This document shows, piece by piece, positions 16,859-24,955 of a stretch of DNA of 30,219 nucleotides (positions are counted from its first letter, which is position 1; each line of letters begins with the position of its first letter). The notes under the pieces were generated by a model. The model made no database searches. It was not told the DNA's origin and was given only the letters and a program-made list of their open reading frames with translations. Source of the stretch: Peptococcaceae bacterium UBA4997 (GTDB taxonomy: Bacteria > Bacillota > Dehalobacteriia > UBA4068 > UBA4997); assembly GCA_002398485.1 (NCBI GenBank), contig DGYV01000060.1:5574-35792 (forward strand). Direction: 5' to 3'. Position numbers and translations under genes: made by a program.

Positions 16859-18175
16859 CTAATATAATTGCTCATATAAACGGTTTAGCATAACCACCGC
16901 TTCAGCCCAAGTTGCATTCGCCTTAGGCGCGAAATAGTTACCGTTTTGCCCAAGGATAAGCCCTGCATTTACAGCTACCGCTGCACCTTCCGTTGCCCAG
17001 GAGGATACTTTTGCCCCATCATTGAAGGCATTTAATTTTGCGGTATCCTTGTTTACAGTAACTGCCTTATATAGCAAAGCTCTTTGGAACATCACAGCCA
17101 TTTCCTGACGGCTTATTTTAGCAGTTGGAGCAAAAGTTGTTTCTGTAACACCCTTCAAAATACCGTTTGCAACACCTGTATATATAGCGGTGTAATATTT
17201 ATTACTTGTTGAAACGTCGCTAAATTTTCCTGCCGCTGTAGTATTGGGGGTAAGCCTTAAAACATTAACTATATAAGAAGCAAATTCTCCACGTGTGATA
17301 GGCTCGCTTAAATTTATACCTGCCAAGCTGTAAGGTACCACCAAATTATTTTGCATATTGGCTATATCCGAAGCTGCCCAGTGCCCTGTGGGAATAGGAA
17401 CATAAGTATCCGTAGGAGTATTGCTGCCATCATCAGTGGAATTTGCACCCATGCCGTAAGTACTTGCTACAGGCAGGTAATAACCTGTGCCTTTTGTAAG
17501 CCCTACCTTAAAAGTATCTTTTTCGGTATCCACAACCGCACCGCTCATGGTTTGCCATTCTACTTTTTTACCTTTTTTCGCGGCATCCAAATCCAGCCAA
17601 GCATAGGTAAGCTTTGCTTCCTTGGCATTATAATCGCTAATCGTCCATTCATATTCATAAGTGATTTTGATTGGAGAAGCCAGGTTTTCTAAAGTATAAT
17701 AATTTGTTCCGGCGGTAAGTATCTCTGCTTCCAGGGTAAATTCACCGTCATTCAAACGATAATTGCCTTTGGCCGCCTGAGAGATTTCAGAAAAATAAGT
17801 TGAAATACTGGTACTTGGTGCGGTTTCAAAGGTTAATTTATAACTTACAGGTTCACGGGTAGCCACAGCTTTGGCTATTGCATCACATTGAAAAATACTT
17901 GGTGAAAAAGTTATAACCCAATCCCCCAGGTCCATGGTCATATTTTGATTATTTTTGATCATATAATCGGCAGCATTTTTTTCAATAATGATGACCTTGG
18001 TTTTTTTGGTAGAATCAAGCATACTCAAATCATCCAAAGAACCTTTATCACCATACTGAACATCATTCAAGGTTATGGTGGTATACTGGGTTGCTGCCAT
18101 AGCGGGCAAAGAGATTGCCAAAACCAGTATTAATACAGTAACCAACATTAAAAGCAAGGAGCTTTTTTTATTCAT
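16859..18175 (-). CDS. Secreted protein with C-terminal SLH domains
   Basis: A 438-residue exported protein. A signal peptide (cleavage near MAA, residue 28) is followed by about 220 residues of beta-rich sequence that I do not recognise, then a Thr/Asp/Asn/Pro linker. Three SLH domains end the protein: HWAASDIANM near 264, GKFSDVSTSNKYYTAIYTG near 322, and LNAFNDGAKVSSWATEG near 386. The SLH repeats should anchor it to pyruvylated wall polymer. GGAGGT lies about 6 nt before the ATG. It has its own promoter. Its place directly before the csaB operon suggests a link to the polymer it binds. The N-terminal domain's function is unknown. Confidence 0.86.
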   Translation of the reverse strand: MNKKSSLLLMLVTVLILVLAISLPAMAATQYTTITLNDVQYGDKGSLDDLSMLDSTKKTKVIIIEKNAADYMIKNNQNMTMDLGDWVITFSPSIFQCDAIAKAVATREPVSYKLTFETAPSTSISTYFSEISQAAKGNYRLNDGEFTLEAEILTAGTNYYTLENLASPIKITYEYEWTISDYNAKEAKLTYAWLDLDAAKKGKKVEWQTMSGAVVDTEKDTFKVGLTKGTGYYLPVASTYGMGANSTDDGSNTPTDTYVPIPTGHWAASDIANMQNNLVVPYSLAGINLSEPITRGEFASYIVNVLRLTPNTTAAGKFSDVSTSNKYYTAIYTGVANGILKGVTETTFAPTAKISRQEMAVMFQRALLYKAVTVNKDTAKLNAFNDGAKVSSWATEGAAVAVNAGLILGQNGNYFAPKANATWAEAVVMLNRLYEQLY

Positions 18176-18257
18176 ACTATTACCTCCAATATTATAATAA
18201 AAACCATAGGCTAAATAATAGACGTTAATTTTCAGCTTTTTGTTGCTTAATGTGTTA

Positions 18258-18286
18258 ATTATAACATATTAAGAAAGTCTGTCCAA
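18258..18286 (-). promoter_or_regulatory. Promoter of the SLH-protein gene
   Basis: On the minus strand TTGGAC (18286-18281), 17 bp and a perfect TATAAT (18263-18258) are present, with TGT forming an extended -10. The 5' leader is about 75 nt. Confidence 0.7.
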
Positions 18287-18315
18287 CTTTATTTTAACAA
18301 ATAGATGGCCTTGAC

Positions 18316-18918
18316 CTACGGCTTTAGCATAATACCTTTAAGAAAAATATCTCCTATTTCCTCGCTTAATTTTTCTATATCTATACTATCCCTATCATTT
18401 CTGTCAAAACTTGAACTTACACCCATAAGAATACCTACCAGGCTTATGGAAAGCAATGATACATCAACTTGGCGCAGTTTGCCCTCTTTAATGCCCTCGT
18501 TTACCGTATCGGCCAGCAATTCCTCCATTCTTGTTTTCAAGACCCCAAACAACTCCTGGTTTTTTTTATCGCGGCAGGGATCATAATAATCGCACAAAAT
18601 CACTCGGTAAAGGCTGTAATGGTTTTTGATCAGCTTCAGCCACGCCTTGATAAAGCTTTTGATCTTTTCTTCCGTACTTTCACCATCCTTAAGGATTTCT
18701 GCCAGCCTTTCCATGAAAAAACCAAAGCCATGGCTTACAATATCCGAAAAAAGCTTTTCTTTGCTTTCAACATATTCATAAACCGTACTTTTACCTATAC
18801 TAGCTTCTTGAGCTATTTCCTCTATAGTAGTTTTATAAAAACCTTTCCTGCCAAAAACAGTGGCAGCAGCCATATAAATGTTAAACTTCTTTTCGGGTAT
18901 GTTGAACAATTCGTGCAT
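18316..18918 (-). CDS. TetR/AcrR-family repressor of the efflux operon
   Basis: A 200-residue TetR-type regulator. The N-terminal helix-turn-helix is clear (FGRKGFYKTTIEEIAQEASI, then GKSTVYEYVESKEKLF), and a variable ligand-binding domain follows. The frame is open back to 18984, overlapping the TolC gene, but ATG at 18918 is preceded by AAGGGGGTG at suitable distance and starts the usual TetR N-terminus, so it is chosen. It is last in the adaptor-RND-TolC-TetR operon. A GACCGACCG-type palindrome lies at that operon's promoter, so autorepression relieved by an effluxed compound is the likely scheme. The inducer is unknown. Confidence 0.88.
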   Translation of the reverse strand: MHELFNIPEKKFNIYMAAATVFGRKGFYKTTIEEIAQEASIGKSTVYEYVESKEKLFSDIVSHGFGFFMERLAEILKDGESTEEKIKSFIKAWLKLIKNHYSLYRVILCDYYDPCRDKKNQELFGVLKTRMEELLADTVNEGIKEGKLRQVDVSLLSISLVGILMGVSSSFDRNDRDSIDIEKLSEEIGDIFLKGIMLKP

Positions 18919-18935
18919 TATTCCCACCCCCTTGG

Positions 18936-18979
18936 TCTTATTATGCGCCTTTAGTTTGCTCTTATTATGCACCTTTAGT
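18936..18979. repeat. Tandem duplication at the 3' end of the TolC-like gene
   Basis: A 20-base unit (ACTAAAGGYGCATAATAAGA on minus) occurs at 18979-18960 and 18955-18936, a 24-base period with one difference. Each copy carries the last TKGA codons and double TAA stop of the TolC-like gene, the second lying past the real stop. Confidence 0.75.
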
Positions 18980-20122
18980 ACCAATATCCGTCAAAAGTAT
19001 ATAATCATACTCAAAAGCATTAAAATACATATTATATTGCAATAAAGCACCTATTACCTGGGCATCTACAGCTGTTACCTGAGCTGCGGCATCCAACACA
19101 TCAGTTTGGGTAGCCAGGCCGTTTTTATATTTAAGCTCCGCCAGTCTATACACTTCTTCAGCAAGTTCTTTATTCTTTTTGGCAATCAAGTACTGGCTTT
19201 CTGCCTGACGCAAGTTTTCCATAAATTTATAACTATCTGCCACAAGCTGATTTTTAGCATTTTCATACTGCTTTTTGGCTATATTGTATTCAGACGTACC
19301 TATACGGTAACCATAGGTATTCACAGCATAAGTGCGCAGCACCAAATTATATTGCAAAGTTGCGCTATCCAAAGTTATTTTATCTATTTGGATACTTAAA
19401 CTTTTTTCTCGTAGATTTTTTGCCGCGGCCTCATCATTTGCAACCTTTAATGGTGTATATACCATTTTGGAGCTTATCTTAAAGGTGCTGTCCGCTGAAA
19501 TACCCATTTGGATACAAAGATCCCGCTTGGCCTGTGCAGTTTTATTGCGGGCTTCCTTAAGCTCTATTTCAGCATTTTTCTGCTGTATTTCCGCATTCAA
19601 AAGCTCCATTTTGGCAGCAACGCCTTCTTTATACATAGCCTGTGTATCCTTATAATGCCTTTGAGCCTTGATTAAGCTGTTATAAGCCGCACTTTCCGTC
19701 CGGCCTTTAGCAGCTACCCCAAAATACATGCTTGAAGTACTAATCCGAGTTACAATATCCAACTGTTTTTGTGCCAAATATAAAGACTGTAAACCGTTAT
19801 CAACCAATTTAGGCGTAAGTACAAGCTGTTCATATTCGGTTTGATTAAGGTTTTCTTCTTTTTCCTTGCTGGAAAGGCTATACTCTTTCAGTTTATCCCA
19901 GGCTCTTTTTACAGCGCTATCCGTTTGTTTTTTCTGTTCTTCGGTTTTAGCAACATTATTAGCCATCTCCACACTGGCTACACTGTTTTTTAAAGCATTT
20001 TCCACTGCCTGCTCCAAGCTTAAATTACCTATATCCGTAGCTGCCATAGCAGGAATACTTCCCATAAGCACTATAGTTAAGGCAAGCATTATGACACTGC
20101 TTAATACGCTTTTTTTCATCAT
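18965..20122 (-). CDS. TolC-family protein, short and apparently lacking the beta-barrel segments
   Basis: An exported 385-residue protein of the outer membrane efflux protein (OEP) family. The signal peptide ends near IPAMAA (residue 28). Two OEP-like repeats are visible: long helices around LSLEQAVENALKNS, AEIQQKNAEIELKEARNKT, and LAEEVYRLAELKYKNGLATQ near the C-terminus, the last being a standard OEP motif. Where E. coli TolC (493 residues) has two pairs of amphipathic beta-strands, this protein has only a short charged stretch (SSKEKEENLNQTE) and a 15-residue link (TYAVNTYGYRIGTSE). It may therefore be a periplasmic-type helical tube without an outer-membrane pore. ATG ATG at the start; the second (20119) has better AGGAGG spacing. 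It lies 8 bp behind the RND gene. Confidence 0.85.
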   Translation of the reverse strand: MMKKSVLSSVIMLALTIVLMGSIPAMAATDIGNLSLEQAVENALKNSVASVEMANNVAKTEEQKKQTDSAVKRAWDKLKEYSLSSKEKEENLNQTEYEQLVLTPKLVDNGLQSLYLAQKQLDIVTRISTSSMYFGVAAKGRTESAAYNSLIKAQRHYKDTQAMYKEGVAAKMELLNAEIQQKNAEIELKEARNKTAQAKRDLCIQMGISADSTFKISSKMVYTPLKVANDEAAAKNLREKSLSIQIDKITLDSATLQYNLVLRTYAVNTYGYRIGTSEYNIAKKQYENAKNQLVADSYKFMENLRQAESQYLIAKKNKELAEEVYRLAELKYKNGLATQTDVLDAAAQVTAVDAQVIGALLQYNMYFNAFEYDYILLTDIGTKGA

Positions 20123-20130
20123 TATCCCTC

Positions 20131-23100
20131 CTAATCATTTTTTACTGCAAAATCCCATTCCTTTTTGTCGGGATCCTCCATATCCAAAGCTTTTTGTTTA
20201 AATTCTGCTACCCTAGACTGGTAATCATCCCCCCACTTGGCTTTAATGGCTGCTATACGCTTACCTTCCTTTTCTGCCTCCAAACGTACAAGCATTTCCT
20301 CATAAGTTACATCATAAATAGCAGAAAACTTTTTGGCTTTTCTGCGCAGCGATCTTTTCTTTGCTTTTTCATCTATCTTATCAAAAATAGTATAAACTAC
20401 GGGAACTATTACCAAAGTCAGGAAGGTGGAAGTAGTTAAGCCAAACAAAACTACTACGGCCATACTGCGGCTAAGATCCGCACCTTCACCTGTAGCAAAA
20501 GCCATTGGTACCATTGCCAAAATAGTGGTTAGGGCAGTCATCAAAATAGGCCGCAAGCGTACAGGCCCTGCCGTCATTAAAGCTTCCCTGCAGTTAAGGC
20601 CGTTTTCACGCCTTAATGTATTTACATAGTCCACCAAAATAATCCCGTTGTTCACAACAATACCCATAAGCATGATGATGCCTATAAAAGAGCTTACATT
20701 CAAAGTATTGTTTGTAATGAGCAAACCCCCAAATATACCTATAAAAGCGGTAGGAATGGAAAACATGATCACAAAAGGCTGCACCAACGATTCAAATAAG
20801 GAAGCCATTACCATGTAAATAAGCACTATACCCAAAAGCACTGCTAAAGTAAGGCTTTTAAATGAATCCATCATTTCCTCATAGGAACCGCCTACCTCAA
20901 CACTATAGCCCGAAGGCAAAACCATACCTGATATTTTTTTATTGAATTCCGTCACAAAGCTGTTCAAATCACGGTTCAGCAAGTCGCAGCTAACTGTTAT
21001 CATTCTGGTTTGATTACTGCGGTTTATATTAATGGGTCCGGAACCCTGCTCAACTGTAGCAATATCGGATAAAGTTACCATAGAGCCTTTGGGAGTAGAA
21101 ATCTTTAAATCCAGCAGATCCTGCAAATTATCCCTGTTAGTTTCAGGTACAGTTAGGCGTATATCATATTCATTGCCTCCCGAAGGGCTGAAGCTGGTAG
21201 CCACTTTACCATCAAATTGGTCTTTAACTAAGCTTGCCAACTGCCCTACAGTTATACCATACTGCGCTGCAGCTCCGTCTTTCAAGCTAACCTGCAATTC
21301 GGGCGAAGCTTCATCTAAACTGGAGGTTATTTCCCTAGAACCCTCAATACCCTGCATCACAGATTTCAACTGTTCTGAAATATCTTCAAGCACCTCAAGG
21401 TCGTCGCCCTTTATGGTTACGCTTACCGCACCGCTTGTACTGCCCATCATACTGGTCATGGAATCGGTAGCACCTACTTTAAATTCCACACCCGCTATAT
21501 CTGCTGTAAGCTTGCGAATTATTTCCGCAACCTCCTTACTGCTCAAATCACGCTTTTGGGCATCCACCAGATCCAGGCGAATCTCACCCAAATTGCCTGA
21601 GCTTACTGTACTCATGCCATCTGTAGAATTTGTTCCTACAGTAGTAAACATAACTTCTATATATTTACCAAGCTCCTGCTCCATTCTCTTTTCCAAATCC
21701 TGCGCCATGGCAGAGGTGGTAGCCATATCCGTGCCATCCTCCATGGAGAAAGACACATTTATTTCACCGCTGTCCGAATTTGGTAAAAATTCCATACCTA
21801 TCAATGGCAGCATTGCAAAAGCAACTACCAGCAATATTACCATTGTTATTACCAAACGCCTGCGGTGATTAAGCGCCCAACGCAATATCCTGCGGTAATA
21901 ATAGTTCAACCTGCTTAAGCCTTTGGCAAAAGCATCCTGTACTTTTTCCTGTTTTTTGCCCAGTTTACCCTTGGGCAGTTTTTTATACTCATATTCAGAT
22001 ACCAAAAGCTTGGAAGAAAGCATAGGCACCAAAGTAAGGGCCACTACCATGGAAGCTAAAAGCGAAAAGGTTACGGTAAGGGCCAAATCCTTAAAAATAA
22101 TGGAAGTTAGCCCTTCCGTGAATACCACGGGCAAAAATACCACTACGGTAGTAAGCGTGGAAGCCACAACTGCCATAGCAAGCTGACGTGCCCCCTTAAT
22201 AGCCGCTTCCTCGCCCTCCATACCCTGCGTTCGCAGCCTTTGGATGTTTTCCAAAATCACGATAGATGAGTCTACCATCATACCAACCCCAAGCGCAAGC
22301 CCGCCCAGCGTCATAATATTCAGTGTCATATCATTGAAGAACATTAACACAAAGGTACTAATTAAGGAAATAGGGATGGCTAAAGCTATAATAAGCGTGC
22401 TCCTTAAGCTTCTTAAAAACAACAAAAGGATCAGGATAGCAAGCCCTGCACCCAAAAACAGATTATCCTTCAAACCGTCTATGATAAAGTGAATATAATT
22501 CGCTTGGTTAAATATGGTTTTTACTTCCACATTAGCAGGCAGCGCACTTTGCATTTCTTCAAGCGCTTTTTCCACATTGTCAACCGCAGTTACAGTATTG
22601 GCATCACTTTGCTTGTTTATATTCATGCAAACCCCGGGGTTACCGTTCAACCATACCATATAATCAGCGGAGTTACTGGCAAAGCTTACCGTGCCTAAAT
22701 CCTTAAGGTAAATATTAGCGCCCGTGGGCAGATTAACTATAGTATTTTCAATATCTTGTATGTTTTTGTATTTGCCCAAAACCCTTACGGCAGTTTCTTT
22801 ATTATTATCTACTACACTGCCTGCGGATAAATTAAAGTTATTAGCCGCCAAAGCCTGGGAAACACTTTCCATGCTCAAACCGTAGGAATCAAGCCTTACG
22901 GGATCAAGCTCTATTTGCACCTCATCATCATACCCGCCTATTATCTCTACAGAAGCTACTCCATCCTGCCTTTCCAAACGGGGCTTTATCACTTCATCAG
23001 CCAGCCTTTTCATCTCTGCCAAATCTGTGCCGCCGCTTATGCCTACCGATACTATGGGTATCATGGAGGGATCCATATTAACTACCATGGGTTCATCTAC

Positions 23101-23466
23101 ATTTTCAGGAAAATAGCCTTTGATCAAATCAACTTTTTCACGCATTTTCAGGCTGGCAAAATCCAAATCGGTACCCCAATTCAGGGTAACCATAATAATA
23201 GAGTTGCCGAATGACGAAATGGAATCGATACTATCTACCCCTTGTACTGTACCCAAAACACTTTCTAAAGGCTTGGTAACCATTTCCTCCACTTCTTCTG
23301 AACCTGCACCCGGATAAGTTGTCATTACTATAGCCATGGGAAAGTTAATGGATGGAAAAAGATCCAGCCCCACCTTGGATAAAGAAACCGCACCCAAAAG
23401 CACAATGCAAAGAAAAACCATTGCAACCGTAACCACACGCTTTACGGCCATATTGATGATATTCAT
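20131..23466 (-). CDS. RND-family efflux transporter permease (HAE1/AcrB type)
   Basis: A 1111-residue inner-membrane proton-driven exporter. It has the RND plan: one N-terminal helix, a large extracytoplasmic loop (about 31-335), helices 2-6, a second loop, then the last helices. The family start FPSINFPMAIVMTTYPGAGS is clear. In helix 4 the AcrB proton-relay pair is D399-S400 (GMMVDSSIVILENI), so only one aspartate is kept, as in several Gram-positive HAE1 proteins of the SwrC kind. A highly charged cytoplasmic tail of about 85 residues extends past the usual end. AGGAG lies 8 nt before the ATG, and 19 bp separate it from the adaptor gene. Substrate is unknown. Confidence 0.94.
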   Translation of the reverse strand: MNIINMAVKRVVTVAMVFLCIVLLGAVSLSKVGLDLFPSINFPMAIVMTTYPGAGSEEVEEMVTKPLESVLGTVQGVDSIDSISSFGNSIIMVTLNWGTDLDFASLKMREKVDLIKGYFPENVDEPMVVNMDPSMIPIVSVGISGGTDLAEMKRLADEVIKPRLERQDGVASVEIIGGYDDEVQIELDPVRLDSYGLSMESVSQALAANNFNLSAGSVVDNNKETAVRVLGKYKNIQDIENTIVNLPTGANIYLKDLGTVSFASNSADYMVWLNGNPGVCMNINKQSDANTVTAVDNVEKALEEMQSALPANVEVKTIFNQANYIHFIIDGLKDNLFLGAGLAILILLLFLRSLRSTLIIALAIPISLISTFVLMFFNDMTLNIMTLGGLALGVGMMVDSSIVILENIQRLRTQGMEGEEAAIKGARQLAMAVVASTLTTVVVFLPVVFTEGLTSIIFKDLALTVTFSLLASMVVALTLVPMLSSKLLVSEYEYKKLPKGKLGKKQEKVQDAFAKGLSRLNYYYRRILRWALNHRRRLVITMVILLVVAFAMLPLIGMEFLPNSDSGEINVSFSMEDGTDMATTSAMAQDLEKRMEQELGKYIEVMFTTVGTNSTDGMSTVSSGNLGEIRLDLVDAQKRDLSSKEVAEIIRKLTADIAGVEFKVGATDSMTSMMGSTSGAVSVTIKGDDLEVLEDISEQLKSVMQGIEGSREITSSLDEASPELQVSLKDGAAAQYGITVGQLASLVKDQFDGKVATSFSPSGGNEYDIRLTVPETNRDNLQDLLDLKISTPKGSMVTLSDIATVEQGSGPININRSNQTRMITVSCDLLNRDLNSFVTEFNKKISGMVLPSGYSVEVGGSYEEMMDSFKSLTLAVLLGIVLIYMVMASLFESLVQPFVIMFSIPTAFIGIFGGLLITNNTLNVSSFIGIIMLMGIVVNNGIILVDYVNTLRRENGLNCREALMTAGPVRLRPILMTALTTILAMVPMAFATGEGADLSRSMAVVVLFGLTTSTFLTLVIVPVVYTIFDKIDEKAKKRSLRRKAKKFSAIYDVTYEEMLVRLEAEKEGKRIAAIKAKWGDDYQSRVAEFKQKALDMEDPDKKEWDFAVKND

Positions 23467-23485
23467 AAATTCAGCTCCTTTGCTT

Positions 23486-24562
23486 TTATGCCTGTGGCTC
23501 TACAATGCGTACCAAAGCCCCATCATAAAGCAGGTTTTGGCCTTTGGTAACCACAACATCTCCTTCGGCTATGCCCGAAAGTACCTCTACAAAGCTATCA
23601 TTTTCAATACCTTTTTCTATATTTACGGCTGTTGCCTTGTTGTCTCTCACTACATAAACCACATCAATGCCTGAAATTGCCACTTTGGGAATGGCTATAA
23701 CGCCTGCCTTTTTCTGGGTGGACAGCTTTATTTCAGCAAACATGCCCGGCTTTAACACATGTTCCGCATTGGGTATGGTAACAACTACAGGGTAAGTCAT
23801 TGTTTGAGCATCAGCGGCGGGTGCTATGCTTTCCACCTTACCGTTAAAAACAGTATTTCCCGCCGAAGCCACAGTTACAGGCACAGTTTTGTTAGCGCTT
23901 ATTTTATTTATATTGGCTTCCGTAACTGCAGTTTTCACTTCTAGCGTATTCATGTTCACTACCTGAACTATGGGCATTTGTTGGCCGGCCATTTCACCTG
24001 CCTGGGCATTTACCGCCGCCACTACGCCATTTATAGGAGAAGTTATGGTCATATTGTTCATTTGGTCACGCACCATTTGCACAGCCGCGGCGGCCGAATC
24101 CAAACCGCTGCGTTCCACCGCACCCCTGGCGGATTCTAATTGCTGCAGCGAAATTGCACCTTCATTATATAAATTCTGCATCCTTTGTAAATTGGTAGAA
24201 GCCTCATTATAGGCAGATTTTGCCGTATTATAGGAAGCCTGGGCCTGTGCAAGCTGTGTTTGTAAGTCTGATTTATCCAAGGCAACCAGGGTTTGGCCTT
24301 TGCTTACCTTATCCCCCACGCTTACATAAACCTTAGCAATAGTGCCGGAAACTTTGGGAATGATGGAAACATCCTCCTTAGCTGTTAATGTACCGCTTAA
24401 AACCATGGCCGCTTCCATATCCGTTACAACTGCCTTATCCACTTCTACGGCTATAGCATTTTCTTCCTCAGTTTGTACTTCCTTACCGCAGGCCGCCAAA
24501 ACCAGTAAAGATAAAGCAAACATAAATACGATACCAAACTTGAGCATATTCTTTTTTATCAT
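23486..24562 (-). CDS. RND periplasmic adaptor (membrane fusion) lipoprotein
   Basis: A 358-residue HlyD/AcrA-type adaptor that links the RND pump to its TolC-like partner. The lipobox LAAC (Cys25) shows lipid anchoring to the outer face of the membrane. The family plan is clear: barrel-sandwich half GTIAKVYVSVGDKVSKGQTL near residue 68, coiled-coil hairpin about 90-160, second lipoyl half SPINGVVAAVNAQAGEMAGQ near 170, beta-barrel and membrane-proximal domain to the end. An upstream ATG at 24598 would add 12 charged residues before the signal; ATG 24562 is preferred, with GAGGG about 9 nt upstream. First gene of the efflux operon, directly behind promoter and operator. Confidence 0.93.
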   Translation of the reverse strand: MIKKNMLKFGIVFMFALSLLVLAACGKEVQTEEENAIAVEVDKAVVTDMEAAMVLSGTLTAKEDVSIIPKVSGTIAKVYVSVGDKVSKGQTLVALDKSDLQTQLAQAQASYNTAKSAYNEASTNLQRMQNLYNEGAISLQQLESARGAVERSGLDSAAAAVQMVRDQMNNMTITSPINGVVAAVNAQAGEMAGQQMPIVQVVNMNTLEVKTAVTEANINKISANKTVPVTVASAGNTVFNGKVESIAPAADAQTMTYPVVVTIPNAEHVLKPGMFAEIKLSTQKKAGVIAIPKVAISGIDVVYVVRDNKATAVNIEKGIENDSFVEVLSGIAEGDVVVTKGQNLLYDGALVRIVEPQA

Positions 24563-24617
24563 ACTTCCCCGCCCTCTCTTTTCCTCATATATATACATTT
24601 TTTAATTTAAAGCTTTT

Positions 24618-24633
24618 CCGACCGAACGGTCGG
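24618..24633 (-). promoter_or_regulatory. TetR-type operator of the efflux operon
   Basis: CCGACCG-AA-CGGTCGG is a 16-bp palindrome with 7-bp arms, and GACC/GGTC repeats extend one side. It overlaps the expected transcription start just below the -10 box. Its form matches known TetR/AcrR-family sites built on GACCGACCG half-sites. The rest of this 357-base gap (24599-24955) holds the promoter, an S-layer gene terminator and a short repeat copy. Confidence 0.8.
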
Positions 24634-24642
24634 TCAGCTAAT

Positions 24643-24671
24643 ATTTTACGTCATTAGGTAGAAAATGTCAA
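24643..24671 (-). promoter_or_regulatory. Promoter of the efflux operon
   Basis: On the minus strand a perfect TTGACA (24671-24666), a 17-bp spacer and TAAAAT (24648-24643) are present. The start site would fall about 7 bp further on, at the edge of the palindromic operator, so bound repressor would block initiation. Confidence 0.8.
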
Positions 24672-24805
24672 TCAAAAGCAGGTAAAGTTTAGGAGATGAT
24701 TTGGTATAAAATTTACCTCTTTAATTATCATTGCAAAGATTGCAAGCAACGTGAAAATCTATGGTTTTATATTACTATGTAACACAAACATACTGCAAGA
24801 CCCTA

Positions 24806-24826
24806 CTTTTACTGCATAGATTGCTT
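24806..24826. repeat. Short dispersed repeat, copy 1
   Basis: A 21-base sequence here and at 28263-28283 differ at only two positions (CTTTTACTGYATAGATTRCTT). Both are intergenic, close to terminators. Confidence 0.4.
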
Positions 24827-24880
24827 CACCCTTAACAAGTTAGCAATAACTATAAAAATAAAAATCCCTAAAAATACACA

Positions 24881-24912
24881 AAAAAAAGCCCCCGAAGGAG
24901 GGGGGCTTTTTT
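24881..24912 (-). terminator. Intrinsic terminator after the S-layer gene
   Basis: GCCCCC and GGGGGC (24888-24893, 24901-24906) form the core stem with a 7-nt loop, extended by A and T tracts on each side. On the minus strand a run of eight T follows. It is strong and lies about 45 nt past the S-layer gene stop. Confidence 0.9.
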
Positions 24913-24955
24913 CCTTAAGCCTGAATTACTTCAAGCTTTACTCTTAAAGGTAGGA

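Noticed and set aside
18181..18205. A second TATAAT close to the SLH gene start
   Set aside because: It overlaps the ribosome-binding region and would leave almost no leader; the upstream extended -10 with a -35 is better.
18919..18984. N-terminal extension of the TetR protein (VHNKSKLKAHNKTK)
   Set aside because: It is encoded by the tandem duplication of the TolC gene end. The usual TetR N-terminus starts at ATG 18918, with a ribosome site.
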